This document shows, piece by piece, positions 16,577-20,867 of a stretch of DNA of 20,867 nucleotides. Origin of the DNA: Verrucomicrobiota bacterium (GTDB taxonomy: Bacteria > Verrucomicrobiota > Verrucomicrobiae > Limisphaerales > UBA11358); NCBI GenBank assembly GCA_014860005.1, contig JACZKP010000114.1:1-20867 (forward strand). The letters are read 5' to 3'. The notes under the pieces were generated by a model that was not told where the DNA came from, did no database searches, and worked only from the letters and a program-made list of their open reading frames with translations. Each line of letters starts with the position of its first letter. Position 1 is the stretch's first letter. Both the position numbers and the translations under genes were made by a program.

Positions 16577-17458
16577 ATGCGTTACATTTTTTGCTTCCTG
16601 CTGCTCGCGGCCATTGCCCTCGGAGGTCCGTCAACCGTCATTGCGGCCTCCGCCAGTGACGACATCATCGCGCTGGACGGCGAGATCAATGACCGGCAAG
16701 TGACGGCGAAACTCACCGCGCGGATCAACCAGATGATCCAGGACGGACAAACTACGACGCGCGAAGAACTGGCAACACAGTTGGATCGCACCGAGTGCGA
16801 GTTGAAACTGACGCGCCCCGGGAAGCGGCGGTTGTCCGCGGCGGAGATCAATGAAAAACACCGGGCGGGCGTGGTGGTGGTGGCGCAACCCTATCTGTGC
16901 GGCAAGTGCGACCGCACGCATCTGCAACTGGCCTCCGGCTTCATGCTCACCAGCGACGGCGCGTTCTGCACCAGTCACCACATCATGAACAATCGCACCA
17001 CCCAGACCATGGTCATCCTGACGGGCGATGGCCGCGTCGCTCCCGTGCGCGAAGTTCTCGCCGCCAATGCCAGTACCGATTTGTTGATTCTGCGGGCCGA
17101 AGGTTCGGGCTACCAACCGCTGCCGCTGGCCACCCACGCTCCCATTGGCAGCACCGTGCGAATCATCAGCCACCCGAACAACCGCTTCTACTCGCTCACC
17201 GAAGGCATCGTCTCGCGCCACTTTGCGCTCCCGCGGCGACGGCAGGCGGTTTCCATGCTGGCGGTCACGGCGGACTTTGCCAAGGGTTCGAGCGGCGCGC
17301 CGGTTTTCAATGAGTCCGGCGCCGTCGTGGCCAGCGTGAACAGCACCATTTCCAGCTACTACGGCACCGACGAAGACGGCCATCAGGAGAACCTTCAGAT
17401 GGTATTCAAAAACTGTGTTTCCGCGCGGCATGTGCTGGATTTGATCCGCATGAAGTGA
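16577..17458 (+). CDS. secreted trypsin-like serine protease
   Basis: A 293-residue exported protease of the trypsin/HtrA-like fold. The ATG at 16577 is chosen over an in-frame start at 16523, because it begins a clean signal peptide (MRYIFCFLLLAAIALGG, cleavage near residues 23-26). A helical, charged pro-region or domain covers about 28-95. The protease domain starts near GVVVVAQPYL (98-107). Catalytic residues are His 135 in FCTSHHIM, Asp 168 in NASTDLLIL and Ser 239 in KGSSGAPVF. The usual GNSGGP is GSSGAP here, with Ala 241 in the glycine position next to the oxyanion hole. A CGKC pair with a downstream His (C108, C111, H115) sits just before the GFMLTSDG strand and may bind metal or form a disulfide. 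No PDZ domain follows, unlike DegP. Substrate unknown; likely periplasmic. Confidence 0.82.
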   Translation: MRYIFCFLLLAAIALGGPSTVIAASASDDIIALDGEINDRQVTAKLTARINQMIQDGQTTTREELATQLDRTECELKLTRPGKRRLSAAEINEKHRAGVVVVAQPYLCGKCDRTHLQLASGFMLTSDGAFCTSHHIMNNRTTQTMVILTGDGRVAPVREVLAANASTDLLILRAEGSGYQPLPLATHAPIGSTVRIISHPNNRFYSLTEGIVSRHFALPRRRQAVSMLAVTADFAKGSSGAPVFNESGAVVASVNSTISSYYGTDEDGHQENLQMVFKNCVSARHVLDLIRMK

Positions 17459-17498
17459 CGCTACTGACACGTCACGGCGTAATTGAGTTCCAGTAGCG
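17459..17498. terminator. inverted repeat after the protease gene, possible terminator
   Basis: CGCTACTG at 17459-17466 begins directly after the protease stop codon and is matched perfectly by CAGTAGCG at 17491-17498. The 24-base loop is long and there is no T-run. It lies between convergent genes, so a terminator or mRNA 3' end structure is plausible but not proven. Confidence 0.3.
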
Positions 17499-17554
17499 GT
17501 TGAGGAGTCCAGATCGTCGGTTTCCTCGAGCCGCACCGTGTCTGCGTCAGGGAC

Positions 17555-19822
17555 TTACTCGTTTGGCTGGCCCGGCGTGGGACTCATGATCCGCCACACG
17601 TCCGCGTTGGCGGAAGAACGGCCGAAGGAGAGATCCGTGGCTTGCGGCCCAAAGCTGATGCTGTCGAGTACTTGATTGTGATTGGCATCCGTGTCAATCA
17701 ACAGAATCTCTTCACCTTCCTTGGAGAGTTTGAAATTCGCGTGCAGGCCGGGCGTCGCGCTGCCGTTCTCATCCGCCCACACGATCAGGTAGCCGTTCGC
17801 GGGAATCGTCGTGCCGGCGGGGAACGGCCATTTGCGGGGATTCGCGGCGTTGTCGGTCAAGTAAAGCCCCGTCAAGTTCGCGGGCGCGTCGGTCAGATTT
17901 CGCAACTCGATCCAATCGTCATAATCGCCTTGCGGATCGGCGAGGGTCGTGGCGTTGTCCGCCATGAACTCATTGATCACCACGGGTGTGCTGGGCGCCG
18001 TCAACAGGCCGACGCGATAGTTGTAAGTCATGTGCTCGGCCCGTGGCGGCGAGAAACTGGCGGCCTGCGCCGCGTTCGTGGCGCGGGCCTCGATATAGTA
18101 ATGAATTCTGTTGCCGGCGGGATAATTGGTGGTCACCGTGCCATACACGCCATCGTCTGCCGCAGCATCGCCATGCGCGCCGTCATCGAACATCTGTCGC
18201 ACGGTGAACCGTCCGTAGGGTTTGTCGCGGAAATACAGCCAGACTGAGCCGACGCCGCTGTTGCCGTTAGGGACGACGCGCGCGGTGAGGGTCGCCGTGT
18301 TCGTGGGATACACCGGGCTGGTCGGGCCGGAAACCCACTCGATGTTCGGCTGGAGCGGTGTTAGTTCCGCGTGGTTCTTCAGAAAGTTGTAGCGGTTGGT
18401 GACGTAGGCTTTAAGAGCGCGCAAATCATTGGTGTAGGCTCCCATCGTGTAGTTCTTGTTGGGATCAGCGATGATGCTGGTGATGCTCAGCGCGTGGAAC
18501 GCATTGATCATCGGCGTCATGGTGCCGGGATTGAAATACTCCCCCAACACGGTGCGCAGGTGGGCGAGGTAACGCTGGCGCAGTTCAGGGATGGGCAACA
18601 GGCGGTAGAGCAACGGCCGATTGTTGCCCGTGGCGCCCTGCACCGGAGAGAGCGTGTAATTGACACTGCCAATAGCCGCAAACGCCTCGTTGCCGTCGTG
18701 TTCCACCGGATGAAAGCGTCCACTCTCCGGCTCAAAATAAAACGCGTAGTCCGCGCCCTTGTTCCAGTAACTGTCATCGTCCACGAACAAATTCTCGATG
18801 GCCAGAAACCAGAGCCAGTTGTCCACGGCGAACACTTCTTCGGCCCGGTCGCGCCGTTCGTTCGCCGGCGCAGTGTTGAGCACGTAAATGGCGTTGATGA
18901 GGCGTGCCCAGGCGGTGTTGGTATCCACCTTGGTGTTTCTCAGTTCGTAATGGCGCGTGTAGGAGGAGAGGTTGGTGGTGCCGAAATAGTGAAACGCCGA
19001 GTTGGAACTCGTGAAACCGCCGACCGGCGCGTTCGGCGCCCGCCAACGGTCGCCGTTATTGCTGGGAAACCATTCCCGGACAAACTGGCCGTCGAACTGT
19101 TGAACCATCGAATACACGCCCCACAGCGAACCGTTGAACTCCACCCGGGCCATCGCCCCCTTGGGACAGGGCGTGTACTGGCTCATGATGGTGAAGTAAA
19201 GCGGCTCGCGGATGATGGTTTCATCGCCGGCGGCATTGTTCAGGTTGACCGTTTCGTAATTCATCAGGTCGTCACCCGGAGTCACGAAGTCGAATTCCAG
19301 GTTGATGGACTTCTTTCGTCCGCTCATCAAGTAGGAGGTGTTGCCCCGGTAGCGGGCGCCGACGTGATGATTCGTCGCGCCGTTGTCCAGCCACACCCTC
19401 GGCACGTAAACGTTGGTGTCATACTGCCGGCCCAGTCGCAACGCGTTGGTGAAGGCCGTGAGCGTGGCCTGCGTGTACGTCAAGCTGACCGTGCGGAAGA
19501 TGGATGGATCATACAGCCCGGCCGTTTGCACCGCGCGATAATACGCCGATCCGCCCGCCATCGCTCCCACCGAACGCCACGGGGCATTGGTTTCATTGCC
19601 CGAGAGAATCGTGCCGAAATTGGTGAGCGTCGTCCATCTGGTCAGATTCGTGGAGGATTCCAACCACCAGTCGTCGTCCTTGTCGCCGTCCACTTGCAGC
19701 CACACGACGTTATTGGAAACGGACAGCATCACCTCACCATCCGCTGCGTGGCCGGCGGCAGCCAGCCCCAGCAAGATGCACAGTCCGCCGCCGCAGACAC
19801 GCCAATTCTTCAGTGTTTTCAT
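17555..19822 (-). CDS. secreted CotH-kinase family protein with lamin-tail domain
   Basis: A large exported protein of about 755 residues (numbers below count from a GTG three codons upstream at 19831; the ATG at 19822 is the likelier start). The signal peptide is GGGLCILLGLAAAGHA. A module with WWLESSTNLTRWTTL (about 33-103) is common in Verrucomicrobiota secreted proteins. The CotH kinase-like domain (about 145-490) has HVGARYRGNTSYLMSGRKKS, VEFNGSLWGVYSMVQQFDGQF and the catalytic-loop segment GRFHPVEHDGNEAF with Asp 379. An Ig-like domain follows (about 495-605) with MFDDGAHGDAAADDGVYG. A C-terminal lamin-tail domain (about 615-730) begins PVVINEFMADN and includes DDWIELRN. CotH proteins are atypical kinases, known to phosphorylate a spore-coat protein in Bacillus; here the protein is extracellular and its target is unknown. 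It follows the EF-hand CotH gene on the same strand by 117 bases. Confidence 0.9.
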   Translation of the reverse strand: MKTLKNWRVCGGGLCILLGLAAAGHAADGEVMLSVSNNVVWLQVDGDKDDDWWLESSTNLTRWTTLTNFGTILSGNETNAPWRSVGAMAGGSAYYRAVQTAGLYDPSIFRTVSLTYTQATLTAFTNALRLGRQYDTNVYVPRVWLDNGATNHHVGARYRGNTSYLMSGRKKSINLEFDFVTPGDDLMNYETVNLNNAAGDETIIREPLYFTIMSQYTPCPKGAMARVEFNGSLWGVYSMVQQFDGQFVREWFPSNNGDRWRAPNAPVGGFTSSNSAFHYFGTTNLSSYTRHYELRNTKVDTNTAWARLINAIYVLNTAPANERRDRAEEVFAVDNWLWFLAIENLFVDDDSYWNKGADYAFYFEPESGRFHPVEHDGNEAFAAIGSVNYTLSPVQGATGNNRPLLYRLLPIPELRQRYLAHLRTVLGEYFNPGTMTPMINAFHALSITSIIADPNKNYTMGAYTNDLRALKAYVTNRYNFLKNHAELTPLQPNIEWVSGPTSPVYPTNTATLTARVVPNGNSGVGSVWLYFRDKPYGRFTVRQMFDDGAHGDAAADDGVYGTVTTNYPAGNRIHYYIEARATNAAQAASFSPPRAEHMTYNYRVGLLTAPSTPVVINEFMADNATTLADPQGDYDDWIELRNLTDAPANLTGLYLTDNAANPRKWPFPAGTTIPANGYLIVWADENGSATPGLHANFKLSKEGEEILLIDTDANHNQVLDSISFGPQATDLSFGRSSANADVWRIMSPTPGQPNE

Positions 19823-19890
19823 CTCCGTCACTCTACCGCCTGATTCATTAAATTTAGATCAAGACTTGCGACTTCAGGCCACGCCCTCAG

Positions 19891-19907
19891 ATTCCGCCCT
19901 GCGGAAT
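19891..19907. terminator. perfect 7-bp hairpin between the two CotH-type genes
   Basis: ATTCCGC, loop CCT, GCGGAAT: a perfect short hairpin between the stop of the upstream EF-hand CotH gene and the start of the CotH/lamin-tail gene (both leftward). No T-run follows on the minus strand. It could be a terminator, an attenuator or an RNA-stability element; function is inferred from position only. Confidence 0.4.
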
Positions 19908-19939
19908 TCGGTCTCAATCCGAGCAACGCCGCCCCATGG

Positions 19940-20867
19940 TCACTTCTCCATCTTCCTCACCTCCGCATGATTCAGCAAAAACGTCCGCCGTTGTTCCGCA
20001 AAATTCTTCAGGCTGCTGCGCTGACCGCGATTTGGACCAATCCCACCTTGGGCTTGCGCCGCGCCGTCCAGCCCATTGAAAAATGCCTCGGTCGAATCCA
20101 GTTTCCGTGTATCGGTTTTCACGACGTCCGCGATCACAGCTTGATACGTCTTCGCCAGCGGGCCGAGCCTGTTCCAGTCGAGCCAGGTTTCGGCTATGTC
20201 GCGGACATAGCCAAGATAACGTGTCCGCAACGCGGGCACAGCCAGCAGTTTCGAGAGCAACGGTTTGCTCGCGTCATTGGCCGCGACGAGTGGATCGAGT
20301 TGCACACCACCGCCACCCGGGCCACCCCCGCCGGGACCGCCGCGTCCGCGTCCGCCGCCTTGGCCACCCGGGCCGCCGGGCCCGCCAAAGTTAGGCCGGG
20401 GCAAGACCGCTGCCAACCCTTCACGCAAACTGGCTTCATTCAACGAACCGCGCTTGGCGATATCCCAATCGCTGAACCAATTGGTAAATGTGTCCGCCAG
20501 TTCTGCGTGCGTGAGCAAACCGTCCTTGTTGCCGTCGGTCGCGGAGAACAACGCTGGGCCGAGGAACGTGGCGGGACCGAATCCGCCGCGTCCGCCGCCG
20601 GGCCGCTCTGCACCTTGCTGCCCACCGGACGGATCGAGTCCCTGCGGCGGCGGCAGCAACGTATCGAAACTCACAACAAACTGCTCCTGCGTGACCTTGC
20701 CGGATTTATCGGAATCAAGTTTGTCAAACCACGCGCTCGCCAGCGCACCAAACTCGATCTTGCTAAGCTTGCCGTCACCGTTCTTGTCCGCTTGCTCCAG
20801 CATCTGCCTGGTTACAATCATTTCCGGACCAAAACCTCCCGGGCCACCAACTCCATCTGCCCCGCCC
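19940..20867 (-). CDS. CotH-type secreted protein with embedded EF-hands, 5' part outside window
   Basis: The frame is open to the window edge, so the ATG at 20821 is internal and the N-terminus is missing; positions count from it. The residues just upstream are Gly-rich (GGADGVGGPGGFGPE). EF-hand loops: D12-E23 (DKNGDGKLSKIE, canonical), D36-Q47 (DSDKSGKVTQEQ, Gln in place of the last Glu), D96-E107 (DGNKDGLLTHAE, canonical) and a degenerate one at 120-131. Gly/Pro/Arg-rich linkers lie at about 62-84 and 143-173. The C-terminal part (about 174-293), with KPLLSKLLAVPALRTRYLGYVRDIAETWLDW and FAEQRRTFLLNHAEV, matches the pattern of the neighbouring CotH protein (RPLLYRLLPIPELRQRYLAHLR ... RYNFLKNHAEL). 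This is therefore probably the end of a CotH kinase domain with a calcium-binding module inserted. The protein is probably secreted, as its neighbour is. Confidence is high for EF-hands, moderate for CotH. Confidence 0.8.
   Translation of the reverse strand, partial: GGADGVGGPGGFGPEMIVTRQMLEQADKNGDGKLSKIEFGALASAWFDKLDSDKSGKVTQEQFVVSFDTLLPPPQGLDPSGGQQGAERPGGGRGGFGPATFLGPALFSATDGNKDGLLTHAELADTFTNWFSDWDIAKRGSLNEASLREGLAAVLPRPNFGGPGGPGGQGGGRGRGGPGGGGPGGGGVQLDPLVAANDASKPLLSKLLAVPALRTRYLGYVRDIAETWLDWNRLGPLAKTYQAVIADVVKTDTRKLDSTEAFFNGLDGAAQAQGGIGPNRGQRSSLKNFAEQRRTFLLNHAEVRKMEK

Noticed and set aside
18371..19843. Plus-strand open frame of 490 codons opposite the CotH/lamin-tail gene
   Set aside because: Arg/Val/His-rich shadow without domains; the minus-strand gene has a signal peptide and identifiable domains throughout.
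20281..20400. GC-rich repetitive stretch that could pass for a DNA repeat array
   Set aside because: It encodes a Gly/Pro/Arg-rich linker in frame within the EF-hand CotH gene; codon-level low complexity explains it.

Overview
This window looks like Verrucomicrobiota chromosome, probably from a GC-rich, Pedosphaera/Limisphaera-like lineage or a metagenome bin of that kind. This rests on gene content (inference, no search run): secreted CotH-kinase proteins with a lamin-tail domain and a 'LESSTNLTRW'-type N-terminal module, Gly-rich EF-hand proteins, multi-PAS histidine kinases, a DUF2721 membrane protein, and start codons that mostly lack a clear Shine-Dalgarno. No rRNA, tRNA, CRISPR array or intact insertion sequence was seen.

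Layout. 1-2279 is accessory-looking: the 3' part of an adenine-specific DNA methyltransferase gene (frame open to the window edge, NPPF motif present, motif I not visible), then a 333-base stretch without an intact gene that holds reverse-strand frames resembling gene debris. 2280-3263 encodes a membrane-anchored helical protein of unknown function. 3528-6364 is a two-gene, start/stop-overlapping unit: an LptF/LptG-type LPS-export permease followed by a soluble double-GAF histidine kinase. It converges with a PfkB-family sugar kinase (6368-7417, minus). Divergent from pfkB is ptsI, PTS enzyme I (7563-9335), followed by a short sugar-phosphate nucleotidyltransferase (9435-10181).

10247-15135 is a minus-strand signalling operon read right to left: a CHASE3-PAS-PAS histidine kinase, a 21-base gap, a stand-alone CheY/Rcp-like response regulator, then (ATGA overlap) a REC-PAS-PAS-HK-REC hybrid kinase. 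15309-20867 is mostly envelope and secreted proteins: a DUF2721 membrane protein, a secreted DUF1349-like beta-sandwich protein, a secreted trypsin-like serine protease, a large CotH-kinase/lamin-tail protein, and the C-terminal part of a second CotH-type protein carrying EF-hands, cut by the window end.

The genes suggest envelope biogenesis (LPS transport, NDP-sugar synthesis), carbon or phosphotransfer sensing (enzyme I, PfkB) and several phosphorelays, followed by a secreted-protein cluster. No defence system, secondary-metabolite cluster or clearly new multi-gene machine is demonstrated. The most unusual points are the EF-hand module embedded inside a CotH fold, the translationally coupled permease-kinase pair, the variant secreted protease, and the chimeric-looking left end.
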